Assembly: GCA_040768665.1 (NCBI GenBank) | Contig: JAXGMN010000070.1 | Coordinates: forward strand, 1 to 54,497 | Reading direction: 5' to 3' | Source: JABWBD01 sp040768665 | GTDB lineage: Bacteria > Planctomycetota > Planctomycetia > Pirellulales > Thermoguttaceae | DNA length: 54,497 nt | In this document: positions 1-10,980 of the stretch, in pieces | Layout: each line of letters opens with the position of its first letter | Numbering within the stretch: position 1 is the first letter of the stretch | Translations under genes and position numbers: made by a program | Notes under the pieces: generated by a model | What the model was told of the DNA's origin: nothing | Databases searched by the model: none | What the model saw: only the letters and a program-made list of their open reading frames with translations

Positions 1-2691
1 CGCATTGGCTCGCATTGTGTTGAAGCCTTGCACGTGATGGAAGTATCCCTCTCCGCGCATGCGGGCCCAGGTTGGAAAGTATTCCAGCACGTCGTCGCCG
101 TCGGAATCTTCGAACACGACCGTATCCCCGCCGCCATAGCCGCGGGCGTAGATCGTCTCGGCGGTTACGTTGATCGACACATTCTCCCCAGTCATCCGGC
201 CCCGCCCCGGTTCGGCCGTGTAGGTCTCAGCTTCCCGGGAGCCCCAGATCGTCACGGTGTCGCCCGCCCCGCCGTCGAAATCCAACGATTCAACATTGGC
301 CACATCGAGCGCATAGCCTTGCCCGGCAAAAGTGCCCGAGGTAGGTCGCAGCGTTGCCACGTCCGAACCGCCGGTACCGATGAAGTGCACGCCGTCGCTA
401 CCTTCGCCTCCGTCGAAAAAGAACTTGGTTGCCTCGATCGCAGTAAAGCAGTAATCGAGGCCGTTGATCACCAATAGCCGATCAATGGCGGAGACGTTCA
501 GCGAGAACAAGTCGGTGCCATCAGTTCCGCAAACGACAACGGTCGTGCCGTTACGCTGCAGCAGGTTGGCCAGCATGACATCGACCTGTCCGCTACCGCC
601 AACACTGACGTAATAGACCGTGCCCGCAGTCGATACTTCGAATTCGAAACGCCCACTGGCCCGGCCCAACTGCACCATGTTACTATCGTATAGCGTGAAC
701 TCCGCGACTCCCCCAGATCCCAGCAGTGTGAAAATGCCAGTGCGCGAAGTCTCCAGCCGTAACCACTGCGGTGCATCACTAAGATCCACGGCAGGGATAT
801 TGCGATACTCGACCGCGCCCAGGTCCAGGTAGTTGTTTGGTATTACGGATGCAGTCGTCTGGACCGTCGCACTCCAGGTACCGGTGGTACCTCGGGCACG
901 CGCGAATACGGTGTGCTGCCCAATCGACCACTCTCCAGTGCTGCCGGTCCATGACCAACCGTCGACGCCGGCATCGTCGGCTCCCAAGAGGTCATCGGTG
1001 TCAAACCGATCGCGGGACAGAACGGGAGACTCCGCTGCGGTAATGCTCAGGCTATAATTGGCGGCACCTTCGATGGAATACACCTCCACAAAATACGTGC
1101 CGGGCTCCAGAGCTCACGCAGATCCAGCCGTTCGTTGTCGGTCTCTCGCTCCTCCCGCTGCGAACCATGCCTGGCTCTCGTCATACAAGGCCACGTCAAG
1201 ATCGGCATCGTCGTGCAGGAAGAGCACGTCAAGGTAGTACTGATCGCCGCCGGGAAGAACCTCGAACCGGAAGAAGTCCACATCGTCCGGATTGTGGATC
1301 GATAGATCCGCCCATTCCGCTGGCCCGGTAATCGAATCCTTACACCGCTGATTCCCACGTGCCGTTGGGCTCGAATCGGTCCAGAGCCACGGGCTCCGCT
1401 GCGCTAATACTCAGACGATAGTTGGCGGCACCTCTGATGGAATACACCTCCACAAAATACGTGCCGGGCTCCAGCCTCCACGCAGATCCAGCCGCTCGTT
1501 GTCGGTCCCGCCTCCCCGCTGCGAACCAAGCCGCCCGGCTCTCGTCATACAAGGCCACGTCAAGATCGGCATCGTCGTGCAGGAAGAGCACGTCAAGGTA
1601 GTACTGATCGCCGCCGGGAAGAACCTCGAACCGGAAGAAGTCCACATCGTCCGGATTGTGGATCGATAGATCCTTCATTCCGCTGGCCCTGGTAATCGAA
1701 TCCAGCACCGCCGCTGATTCCCACGTGCCGTTGGGCTCGAATCGGTCCAGAGCCACGGGTTCGCTGCGCTAATGCTCAGACGATAGTTGGCGGCACCTTC
1801 TGATGGAATACACCTCCACGTACGTGCCGGGCTCCAGCCCACGCAGATCCAGCCGCTCGTTGTCGGTCTCGCTCTCCCCGCTGCGAACCAGCGCCTGGCT
1901 CTCGTCATACAAGGCCACGTCAAGATCGGCATCGTCGTGCAGGAAGAGCACGTCAAGGTAGTACTGATCGCCGCCGGGAAGAACCTCGAACCGGAAGAAG
2001 TCCACATCGTCCGGATTGTGGATCGATAGATCCGCCCATTCCGCTGGCCCGGTAATCGAATCCAGCACCGCCGCTGATTCCCACGTGCCGTTGGGCTCGA
2101 ATCGGTCCAGAGCCACGGGCTCCGCTGCGCTAATGCTCAGACGATAGTTGGCGGCACCTTCGATGGAATACACCTCCACAAAATACGTGCCGGGCTCCAG
2201 CCCACGCAGATCCAGCCGCTCGTTGTCGGTCTCGCTCTCCCCGCTGCGAACCAGCGCCTGGCTCTCGTCATACAAGGCCACGTCAAGATCGGCATCGTCG
2301 TGCAGGAAGAGCACGTCAAGGTAGTACTGATCGCCGCCGGGAAGAACCTCGAACCGGAAGAAGTCCACATCGTCCGGATTGTGGATCGATAGATCCGCCC
2401 ATTCCGCTGGCCCGGTAATCGAATCCAGCACCGCCGCTGATTCCACGTGCCGTTGGGCTCGAATCGGTCCAGAGCCACGGGCTCCGCTGCAGTAATGGCG
2501 AGGCGATAATTGGCGGCACCTTCGATGGAATACACCTCCACAAAATACGTGCCGGGCTCCAGCCCACGCAGATCCAGCCGCTCGTTGTCGGTCTCGCTCT
2601 CCCCGCTGCGAACCAGCGCCGGCTCTCGTCATACAAGGCCACGTCAAGATCGGCGTCGTCGTGCAGGAACAGCACGTCAAGGTAGTGCTGA
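1..2691 (-). pseudogene. Continuation of the giant surface protein gene, broken by frameshifts in the repeats; 3' end beyond the window
   Basis: The same gene as the one starting at 10980. From about 2970 to 1040 the PPC-like repeat is readable but jumps between all three minus-strand frames. From about 1040 to 1 one frame is again open without a stop and is the same frame as the start of the gene. This tail contains an imperfect DRFDTDDLLGADDAG junction, an Ig-like segment (WSWTG, GQHTVFARARG), a beta-rich part with FTLYDSNMVQLGR, and a stretch with FDGGEGSDGVHFIGTGG and EDSDGDDVLEYFPTW. No stop is reached, so the C-terminus lies outside. Because the indels are confined to near-identical repeats while 8 kb of the same gene is clean, sequencing or assembly error is more likely than true decay. 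Confidence 0.7.
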
Positions 2692-3175
2692 TCACCCCCG
2701 GCAAGAACCCTCAACCGGAAGAAGTCCACTTGTCCGGATTGTGGATCGATAGATCTCGCCCATTCCGCTGGCCCGGTAATCGAATCCAGCACCGCCGCTG
2801 ATTCCCATGTGCCGTTGGGCTCGAATCGGTCCAGAGCCACGGGCTCCGGCTGCAGTAATGGCGAGGCGATAACGGCGGCACCTTCGATGGAATACACCTC
2901 CACACAAAATACGTGCCGGGCTCCAGCCCACGCAGATCCAGCCGCTCGTTGTCGGTCTCGCTCTCCCGCTGCGAACCAGCGTCTGGCTCTCGTCATACAA
3001 GGCCACGTCAAGATCGGCGTCGTCGTGCAGGAACAGCACGTCAAGGTAGTGCTGATCACCCCCGGCAAGAACCTCGAACTGGAATAAGTCCACATCGTCC
3101 GGATTGTGGATCGATAGATCCGCCCATTCCGCGGGCCCGGTAATCGAATCCAGCACCGCCGCTGATTCAAAGCTG
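1040..3175 (-). repeat. Six tandem 363-bp repeats encoding a 121-residue PPC-like domain
   Basis: The same landmark (gatggaatacacctcca) recurs at 1072, 1436, 1802, 2162, 2524 and 2886. Spacings are 360-366 bp, close to 363 bp or 121 codons. Each unit encodes LDRFEPNGTW, then HNPDDVDFFRFEVLPGGDQ, DDADLDVALYDE, ETDNERLDLRGLEPGTYFVE and GAANYRLSISA. This matches the bacterial pre-peptidase C-terminal (PPC) beta-sandwich layout of D-x-D-x-F, D-L-D-L-x-L-Y-D and G-x-Y-x-V. Copies are nearly identical at the DNA level apart from small insertions and deletions. The copy nearest 3170 differs most (DLFQFEVLAGGDQH). Confidence 0.9.
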
Positions 3176-6100
3176 TTGTTGGGCACTTCCAGTTGACTAT
3201 CGCCGTTAATGTCACGGTAGAACTCCACGCGCACGACTTCATCATCGGGAATCAATACAACGTCCGCAGTAAGGGTAATGTCCTCCTGCCAACTCACCTG
3301 TTCAGGAGTTACGAAAATGCCGGAGACAGCCGTAAGTTCCTGGGCTACACTGCTTTCGATAACCAACGGGGCCTCCTTATTGGCCGTCGTTGCGTCAACT
3401 TCTGATACCGTACGAGCGGCCATCTGGATGCTCTGACCGCCAACTTCGTGTCCTGGTAGGCCGATTTCGAATGAATCAAGCAACTGACACCAGTAGCCCC
3501 CGCGTCGCATATTGTCGCCGAGGAATTGCGCACTGTGGGACCAATACGCGTTGTCACCGTAAGCCAAGTCAATTTCGGCCGTAAATGGCCCCCCAATGCC
3601 TTCTTGAGTGCCCAGCGCCCTCGACCGTGCCTCGGCGATGTACGAAAAGACCTGATAGCGCTCATGATCCGACGGGAATCCCACAACTTCCCAACTTGCA
3701 CTAGCCAGTTCAACAGGCTCTGGGTTCGGACCGATAAGATTCTTCTGATATTTCACCCATCCGAATGGCAGCGAAGGATCGTAGCTGTGCGCGTATTCCT
3801 GAGAGGCACTGTTGTACGTATACGACCACAAAGAGGCGTCATATACTCGCTGAAGGTTGGTGTCAGGCTTCAGGCCCTGGTTTAACTCCCAAGCAAGTGC
3901 GCTGAACGCTGGATCGTCAGGATTGAAGAAGTTAACTCTATTCTCGGCCGCCAACCCGATGTCGCCAAAATAAGGCGAAGGGTCTTCACCTTCCCGTGGG
4001 AAACTCCCGTAGATTTCTGGCGTATCCCAATACCCAGGAACGATTCGCGATTCGACAGTGGAATCATAGGCCGCCGCGGGCGTCGCTGCTTGACTGGCAA
4101 CGTAGGTATGAATCAGCGGAGTCTCCGGATCCGGTTCTGCCTCCTTTCGAAGCGCTTCACTGACGACGATGTTGCCCATGCTATGGGCGAACACGTTCAG
4201 CCGACCGGGATGATCTGCGGCGATGTCCCTCAACTGCGCATGAAGGCCTGTTGCAGAATTCCACGCCTTCTCCTCACTCCGATTGTAGTTGCTAGCATCA
4301 GCCGGAACTCCTCCCGGTACTCCGGGGTCGCCCACTCGTTCAGTATATTCAGTCGGCCACGAAAACAGACCAAAATCCCCCCGATATCCCTGCCAGAAGA
4401 GCCGCTTATAGGCTGTTTCCGCAAAGTGCCTCCGCTCCTCTTGAGTCATGCGCCAACCATGCACAAACAAAATGTAGTCGCGTTCAGGTTCGCCCTCGCC
4501 GGCCGCCACCCCTGCACCGATCTGGGTATCGCTGCGTCCGGACGCGCGGATCGGTGGCAGTGGGAGATGGGATTGATCGCTGATTTGGTAGGCATAGTTC
4601 GAGGGCCAGGCATCGGTCGTGTCCCCCACCGTGAAATGGTCGTAGCGCCCAATCGAGAAATCGTAGCCATCCGCGTTGCGTGGACTTTCCATCGGTTGCA
4701 GGTCGAGATATGCCTCGTCGGAGCCGATAACCGTTTCACTGGCGACGCCGAGCTTCACGAGCGTAACCGTAAATGCACCGGTGCCCGAACTCACGCCCTC
4801 CAGCAGGAATTGGGCAACGTCCGCATTGGAATACAGCCGAGCGGTGTTCAACACAGACACCGCGCCAACGAAGTGCGTATCGGCACACTCTAGGGCGGCG
4901 GCAGCCTGGGACTCGTCATACAGATAACCGGGGCCGAGCACACCTTCCGGCGATTCGAAAACATGTACACTCGGCGATCCTGTTGAATTCACGCCCTCGA
5001 ACGATAATCTCAGCCCGAAATTGTCGCCCAGCTTCGACAGCAATGAAGCCGTCACCTGGAATGACAGGAAGTCTTCCAGGTCTCGTGTGCGGATAACTCG
5101 ATTATCGTCATTATCCGGTACTCGCTGGACGGCATATTCGTCACCGTCGGCTAATCCATCCTCAGTCTCGCCAACCGTGCTGTCGTAATCGTCGTTGAGC
5201 CAGAAGGGAAATGGCCGGGTGGCGCTCGTCACGTCGACATAGCGAGTTTCTTCAGCGATCGAATTCTCCGGCGGCCGTCGGTCGTCAAGCGAAATGGTCA
5301 GGTCGACCGCTGTTATCCGGATTGTGTCGGTGTAAACAAACCCACGGCGCCCCGGACCATCAGGATCGATGTCGACTGTGATTGACAGATCAGCTAACGC
5401 TTCGCTCGGCCGCACCGCTTCCACATACAGCTTCATGCCTCGCGGCCCGCCTGGGAAAAGCTCCACGAGCGAAAACATTCCCCCCGAGGCCGCATACTCT
5501 GCATTTGCGACGACAAAATCCGACGCAAAGTCCCGCGACTCGGCTCCATCCCTGGTCCACAGCCTCAGGCTGCCGAGCTGACTGCTAGACTGTGCATCAA
5601 TCCAATACACCCAAGGATCGTTCCATTCACCTTCTCCCGCACGTCGTACTCGCATCGGATACGAGTCGCTGTAATTGAACCGCAGAATGGCATTCTCCGG
5701 ATCCGCATCATCAGGCAGCCAGACCACCATCGGCACCAAATTGTTCCCCGCAACGCCAACGACCGTGGTAAGTTGGCTCTGCCCTGCCTGGTTGAATCCG
5801 GCGGCATAGTCTGGCACCCCGTCATTGTCGACGTCGCCGTCGTTAACAATGACGATCTTCCCCGGTTCTTCATATTCACCGCTCGACAAAACAATCGGCC
5901 GGCTTGCCGCCTTTTCCGCATCGGAACCGTCCGGCAACGCGGTGCCGTTGTTGTTGTCGCCGTCGATTCTCAATAAGACCGGGAGATCCACTGCAAGCAC
6001 ATTGTCTTCCTCAGTCGTTTCAGTCCACTTGCCATCGTAATCCAAAACGGCCAGCACATGCGTCGCACCCTCAGGAACCTCCTGCAGACGCCGCGCCTTA

Positions 6101-9100
6101 AGTGTCGCGTAGCTATGGCGTTTCGCAGTGTTCATGCTTTGCGGCCGTTGTATTGGCGGGACGTTTGGCAGCGCGTCGTCCAATTCGGGACCCCGGGCCC
6201 AAAGGAAAGCGATCGTTGGGTTCGCGGCGGAGCTGTCGATGGAGCCCCTTGTCCAATACATGACCCGTAGCCCTCCCCGCGCGAGCCACTTGTAGCTGTC
6301 GGGACTGTCCTGCTTGAAATAGAAATTCGGGCGATCGCGAAGCGGGATCGGCTTGATGTTATCTCCTTCGTCGAATTCTGGGACGCCATTTCCATCGTCT
6401 AGAACGGCGATGAGATGCGTGGCATCTTCCGGTGCCCTGGCAATGAATCGCGAACCAATTCGGACACTATGCTTGCCCGCCGAGGTCTTGAGCTGTCTTA
6501 CCTGCATTTCCCAAGGTATGACGTCCGACAACGTATTGCCACTCGCCCAGTAGAATGCGATCTTGGGGGCAATGCTAGATGGCGTGGGGGCGCCTTCAAC
6601 GAAATAGGACATTGCAAGTCCGCCGCGAGCATTCCACTCATACTCGCCCACACGGTAATTGCGCAAGAGCGTGCCGAATGGGACCGCCGCGCGGTTATTG
6701 CTGTAAGTACTTTCAGACACTCTCGGCTCTTGTTCGTTGACATACGATATGATATACAGTCCAGGATCGTCGGGGTCGGCATCCGCAGGGACGACAGGCG
6801 GCGAGGGAATCAGTTCCGGGGGAACGGAAAACAGCGACTCTTCTCCCGCACCTAGCCTGATGTCCTGCGGCGGGCCGATCGGCGCCAGGGTCACGTAGCC
6901 GGGCGTACCTGCTCGCTTGTACGCGTAGGCCAACCCCGCCTTAACGGGGCCAAGGGGAACGGACAGACTGGCTGCAACCTTCGCTCCATACACAATGCCT
7001 CCATCGAACCCTGGCTGAGGCGGAATTGCAGCAATATCGGCCCGCCGAAGGCATACTCTTAGCGTGTACCATTCGTTGGGCCAAAGCGGCCAAGGGCCAT
7101 TGGGGTATATGAATGTCCCCACAAGAATGGATTGTTCCTCGGCGATAAAGTCGATGGAACCCTTGACTACTTCGTTTCTTTGGCTCTGCAAATATATCCC
7201 ATCCGACCAGCCTCCATCTACAACAGGGGCTTTGTATGCCACTTCGACGCCAAGTTCGGCATTACCCGAAATCGCGAAGTATTGCAGTGCGACATTTACG
7301 AGGTCACCCGGCTCGACTTCGTACAGTCGCTGATTAACGTACGGCGACTGGTCGGGCCCCTTATACGTTACGTCAAATATGCACCATGGGTCCGTACCGC
7401 TGGATCCTGTGACTCCTGCTTCTCGTGCTTGACGAGGCCATGAGAGCTCTGAAGTGTTGCCCTGCGTATCGGTCGCGCTAGCAATAATCCACTCGCCCTG
7501 CTCAATACTTACGGTCGTTGCCTTGAAGTAGGCTATGCCATCCTCACCGACCGCCACCTGCTGCGATCCCAGGTGCCGCGTAGGTGCCGCATGCTGCTCA
7601 TAGCTCAATTCAGGCTGAGCATAGAAGTCGAGAGTGAGAGTAGTAAGGGGCTCCGCGGTGAATTCTCCTATCACAGTCGCTGTGCTTCCGTACGTAGCCT
7701 GACGCAAGACGGGCGCGTTTTGAAGCCTGTTCGGACCATCATCGCGGTCGTATGCATCGTTGGCAGTGAGGCCATCGGCTCCCAGGTCGATTGCAAGCCC
7801 ACCATTTCCGTAGATGCGGTTACCACGAATGGAATTGGCGACAGTGGAGTCGCCCACCACAGCAACTCCAATCGAGGCGTTGAATGCGATCGTGTTTGCC
7901 TCGCCCGGCGCGGTGCCTCCAATAGCGTTGTCATGGGCCCCGTTATGCAACGCAACACCTGTTTTTCCATTGGGAACGGCAATGGCGCCGGTTTTGTCGG
8001 TTCCAATAAGATTGCCGGTGACGATCGCTCCTGAAATCGCGCCGTCAAACGTGATCCCGTTGTTGGTGTTGCCCGAAATGACATTGCTCTCACCCAGCAG
8101 CGACGACCCGCCGATGCGATACCCGCTGCCGCTGCCAATCCAGATGCCAGCGCGGCCATTCGGGAGAGGTTTTTCGCCCAACGCGTCGGTGCCGATCAGA
8201 TTGGCCTGGACTACGACGTCTTCGGAGGCGGAGAAGGACATTCCCGCCCAGGCATTCCCAGAGGCCAGATTTCCGGCGCCGGGCTGGCCGACGATGGAAC
8301 GGTGCGACCCGCCTACCACAAGGATGCCGTCGTTGCTGTTCGCAATTGCCTCGGTTCCCGCGGCGTTGGTGCCGACGAAATTCGCGAGAATGGACGTTTC
8401 GGGAGATTGGTCAGCCCGAATTCCTGGCCCCAGATTGCCGGAAACGACGTTTCCTGCACCGGCCTCGCCGATCGTGTTTCCTGCCGAGTTCAGTATCCTT
8501 ATTCCGATGCCCGAATTTCCAATCGCATCGGTGCCGGTGGCGTTCGTGCCAACGTAATTGCCCAGCACGCGATTACCCGAGCTGCCATCGTGAATAGAAA
8601 TGCCGCCGCCGGCATTGCCTGAGATCACATTCCGGCCGGCCGGATCCGCGGCCCCTATTCGGTTATTCTTCGTGGAGGCCCCAAAAGCAACGCCGTAGAC
8701 AGAATTTCCAAGAGCGACCGCACCGGTACTGTCCGTTCCAATGAAGTTCCCCACGATGACGTTCTGCTGGCCGTTATCGCTCCTGATGGCAATTCCGTGC
8801 GCGCCGTTCGCGGAAACCACGTTGCCTTCGTCAAGTCCTGTGCCGCCCACCAGATTACTTGCAGTAGAGAGGGATATTCCATCGTAGCCATTGCCCATGG
8901 CGACCCCGCCACTAACGTCGGTCCCGATGAGATTTCCCTGGATGCGGCTCTCTGAAGCGAATTCAGAGGTCAATATACCGGACCGGGCATTGGCGGAGAT
9001 CACGTTCCCCGCGTCTGACCGGCCGATTACGGTCCGCGCCCCGCGCGTAGCAACACCATTGTGTGCGTTGCCAAGTGCAACTGTTCCACTGACATCGGTT

Positions 9101-10980
9101 CCGATGTAGTTTCCGAGGATTGAGTTGTCTGGAGAGGCGTCATCAATGGCGATTCCACTCCAAGCGTTCGCGGAGATGACATTTCTCGCCCCAGGGTCCG
9201 GCCCGCCGATCTGGTTGGTGTTCGCACCAACTGCTATGGAAATCCCGTTGGCGAGATTGCCCAGGCCGGCTGTGCCGTCACGAGCAGTCCCGATGAAGTT
9301 GCCGAGAACCTCATTTTGGAAGGCGTTCGCATTGTTGAGCCCAATACCGTGCGAGCCGTTTGCGGAGATTACGTTACCTTCCCCCGGTGCGGCTCCCCCT
9401 ACGAAATTCTGGGCCCCAGAAAGGGTAATTCCAGTCTTCGTGTTTCCAAGTGCTTGGGTTCCACTGGCATCGGTTCCGATGTAGTTTCCGAGGATTGAGT
9501 TTGCCGGAGACCCCACCCAAATGCCGCACCAGGCGTTCGCGGAGATCACGTTTCGTGCCCCTGGATCGGCGCCGCCAATGCGGTTGCTGCTCGCACCGCC
9601 TTCTACGCGGATGCCGTCGGCAAAGTTGCCGAGACCGGCTGTGCCCGTTGCATCTGTGCCGATGAAATTTCCGAGAACCTCGTTCGCAACGGCGGTCTCG
9701 GTCCGGATTGCAATACCATGCCAGCCGTTTGCAGAGATGACGTTACCTTCCCCTGGTCCCGTCCCTCCCACGAAGTTCGCGGCCCCGGAAAGAGCAATGC
9801 CATCCTGCGTGTTGCCTAGTGCTCCTGTTCCGCTGGCATCGGTTCCGATGTAGTTTCCGAGAATTGAGTTTGCTGAAGACCCAACCAGAATCCTAATACC
9901 GCTCCAGGCGTTTGCAGAGATCACATTTCGCGCCCCTGGATCCGCGCCACCGATGCGGTTGCTGTTTGCACCGCTTTCTATGGAAATCCCACTGGCAAGA
10001 TTGCCGAGACCGGCAGTGCCCGTCGCATCTGTGCCGATGAGATTCCCGAGGACTTCATTACCGAGGGCAGCCACGGTCCGGATTGCAATACCATGCCTGC
10101 CGTTTGCAGAGACCACGTTACCCTGCCCCGGTCCCGTCCCGCCCACCAGGTTCCCGGGCCCGGAAATGGCAATTCCATCATACGTGTTACCAATCGCCGT
10201 AGCGCCGTTGATGCTGACTCCAATCAGATTGCCTTGAATGCGATTGCCCGATGTGCCGACCGCGATTCCGTATTGCCCATTGCCGGAGATTAGATTGCCC
10301 GCGCCGGGTTGACCGATGACGTTATCCGAGGCGTTGATCCAGATTCCATTGAGACCGTTGCCGACGGCGATTGTGCCGGTGGGATCGGTACCGATGTAGT
10401 TCGCCAGCAACGAGTTGTGTGTTGCGTTGGCAGTCAGGCCGATTCCGCTTCTGGCGAAGCCGCAAACGTTTAGACCAGCGACTATATTTCCTGCCGAGCG
10501 GATCCCTAGTCCATCCACGTCCCCAGCCAGCGAGCCGTCTAGAACGATCTCAGGTCCCCAGGGGTTCGTGTCGCTGCCGAAGGTCGCCTGAGTTCGCGCG
10601 TCGAGGACGATCGGAGCATTGGGGTTGTTGATCGCCGGCAAGGCGGAGAGCGGCTTGATTACAAACGCATCGGGATCAACGTCGCCGCCAGGAAGATGCG
10701 AGTCGATATCAACGAAGTTCGGATCGGTCGCGGCGATTTGAAATTGGATCGTGACCGGCTCGGTCTGAATGTTGGCATCGAGGATCGCCTGCCGAAGGCT
10801 TCCTGGGCCGCTGTCTTCGGTATTGACTACCGTCAGGACCGAAAGGAGCGTCCGCTGCTCCAGGATCTCAAGCGTCAGACGCCGGCTCTTATGCGGCTGC
10901 TGCCGATCCTGGGTGTTGGCTCCGAATCGGGGCTTAGAAAACCGCACGGTTTTAGGACGACGCATGTTTCTTGTTCCCAT
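2692..10980 (-). CDS. Giant planctomycete surface/secreted protein: beta-helix, alpha/beta-hydrolase and PPC-like repeats (continuous part)
   Basis: This is the uninterrupted part of a gene that continues to the left edge of the window. I place the start at the ATG at 10980 or at a second ATG at 10965; the longer open frame to 11205 has no support. Residues about 37-49 carry LTLEILEQRTLLS, the planctomycete extracellular N-terminal motif, which suggests export to the cell surface. Residues about 140-1040 are repeated GNVISAN / GNFIGTDATGT units of a right-handed parallel beta-helix. Then come beta-sandwich-like segments and, near residues 2178-2265, a lipase-like alpha/beta-hydrolase domain with FVHGW and the nucleophile elbow AHSMGN. 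The last ~70 good residues are the first PPC-like repeat. The frame breaks near 2970 where a run of four C is shortened to three, so the final ~90 residues to the stop at 2692 are out of frame. Function is inferred as adhesion or polymer binding and ester hydrolysis; the substrate is unknown. Confidence 0.85.
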   Translation of the reverse strand: MGTRNMRRPKTVRFSKPRFGANTQDRQQPHKSRRLTLEILEQRTLLSVLTVVNTEDSGPGSLRQAILDANIQTEPVTIQFQIAATDPNFVDIDSHLPGGDVDPDAFVIKPLSALPAINNPNAPIVLDARTQATFGSDTNPWGPEIVLDGSLAGDVDGLGIRSAGNIVAGLNVCGFARSGIGLTANATHNSLLANYIGTDPTGTIAVGNGLNGIWINASDNVIGQPGAGNLISGNGQYGIAVGTSGNRIQGNLIGVSINGATAIGNTYDGIAISGPGNLVGGTGPGQGNVVSANGRHGIAIRTVAALGNEVLGNLIGTDATGTAGLGNLASGISIESGANSNRIGGADPGARNVISANAWSGIRILVGSSANSILGNYIGTDASGTGALGNTQDGIALSGAANFVGGTGPGEGNVISANGWHGIAIRTETAVANEVLGNFIGTDATGTAGLGNFADGIRVEGGASSNRIGGADPGARNVISANAWCGIWVGSPANSILGNYIGTDASGTQALGNTKTGITLSGAQNFVGGAAPGEGNVISANGSHGIGLNNANAFQNEVLGNFIGTARDGTAGLGNLANGISIAVGANTNQIGGPDPGARNVISANAWSGIAIDDASPDNSILGNYIGTDVSGTVALGNAHNGVATRGARTVIGRSDAGNVISANARSGILTSEFASESRIQGNLIGTDVSGGVAMGNGYDGISLSTASNLVGGTGLDEGNVVSANGAHGIAIRSDNGQQNVIVGNFIGTDSTGAVALGNSVYGVAFGASTKNNRIGAADPAGRNVISGNAGGGISIHDGSSGNRVLGNYVGTNATGTDAIGNSGIGIRILNSAGNTIGEAGAGNVVSGNLGPGIRADQSPETSILANFVGTNAAGTEAIANSNDGILVVGGSHRSIVGQPGAGNLASGNAWAGMSFSASEDVVVQANLIGTDALGEKPLPNGRAGIWIGSGSGYRIGGSSLLGESNVISGNTNNGITFDGAISGAIVTGNLIGTDKTGAIAVPNGKTGVALHNGAHDNAIGGTAPGEANTIAFNASIGVAVVGDSTVANSIRGNRIYGNGGLAIDLGADGLTANDAYDRDDGPNRLQNAPVLRQATYGSTATVIGEFTAEPLTTLTLDFYAQPELSYEQHAAPTRHLGSQQVAVGEDGIAYFKATTVSIEQGEWIIASATDTQGNTSELSWPRQAREAGVTGSSGTDPWCIFDVTYKGPDQSPYVNQRLYEVEPGDLVNVALQYFAISGNAELGVEVAYKAPVVDGGWSDGIYLQSQRNEVVKGSIDFIAEEQSILVGTFIYPNGPWPLWPNEWYTLRVCLRRADIAAIPPQPGFDGGIVYGAKVAASLSVPLGPVKAGLAYAYKRAGTPGYVTLAPIGPPQDIRLGAGEESLFSVPPELIPSPPVVPADADPDDPGLYIISYVNEQEPRVSESTYSNNRAAVPFGTLLRNYRVGEYEWNARGGLAMSYFVEGAPTPSSIAPKIAFYWASGNTLSDVIPWEMQVRQLKTSAGKHSVRIGSRFIARAPEDATHLIAVLDDGNGVPEFDEGDNIKPIPLRDRPNFYFKQDSPDSYKWLARGGLRVMYWTRGSIDSSAANPTIAFLWARGPELDDALPNVPPIQRPQSMNTAKRHSYATLKARRLQEVPEGATHVLAVLDYDGKWTETTEEDNVLAVDLPVLLRIDGDNNNGTALPDGSDAEKAASRPIVLSSGEYEEPGKIVIVNDGDVDNDGVPDYAAGFNQAGQSQLTTVVGVAGNNLVPMVVWLPDDADPENAILRFNYSDSYPMRVRRAGEGEWNDPWVYWIDAQSSSQLGSLRLWTRDGAESRDFASDFVVANAEYAASGGMFSLVELFPGGPRGMKLYVEAVRPSEALADLSITVDIDPDGPGRRGFVYTDTIRITAVDLTISLDDRRPPENSIAEETRYVDVTSATRPFPFWLNDDYDSTVGETEDGLADGDEYAVQRVPDNDDNRVIRTRDLEDFLSFQVTASLLSKLGDNFGLRLSFEGVNSTGSPSVHVFESPEGVLGPGYLYDESQAAAALECADTHFVGAVSVLNTARLYSNADVAQFLLEGVSSGTGAFTVTLVKLGVASETVIGSDEAYLDLQPMESPRNADGYDFSIGRYDHFTVGDTTDAWPSNYAYQISDQSHLPLPPIRASGRSDTQIGAGVAAGEGEPERDYILFVHGWRMTQEERRHFAETAYKRLFWQGYRGDFGLFSWPTEYTERVGDPGVPGGVPADASNYNRSEEKAWNSATGLHAQLRDIAADHPGRLNVFAHSMGNIVVSEALRKEAEPDPETPLIHTYVASQAATPAAAYDSTVESRIVPGYWDTPEIYGSFPREGEDPSPYFGDIGLAAENRVNFFNPDDPAFSALAWELNQGLKPDTNLQRVYDASLWSYTYNSASQEYAHSYDPSLPFGWVKYQKNLIGPNPEPVELASASWEVVGFPSDHERYQVFSYIAEARSRALGTQEGIGGPFTAEIDLAYGDNAYWSHSAQFLGDNMRRGGYWCQLLDSFEIGLPGHEVGGQSIQMAARTVSEVDATTANKEAPLVIESSVAQELTAVSGIFVTPEQVSWQEDITLTADVVLIPDDEVVRVEFYRDINGDSQLEVPNNSFESAAVLDSITGPAEWADLSIHNPDDVDLFQFEVLAGGDQHYLDVLFLHDDADLDVALYDESQTLVRSGRARPTTSGWICVGWSPARILCGGVFHRRCRRYRLAITAAGARGSGPIRAQRHMGISGGAGFDYRASGMGEIYRSTIRTSGLLPVEGSCRG

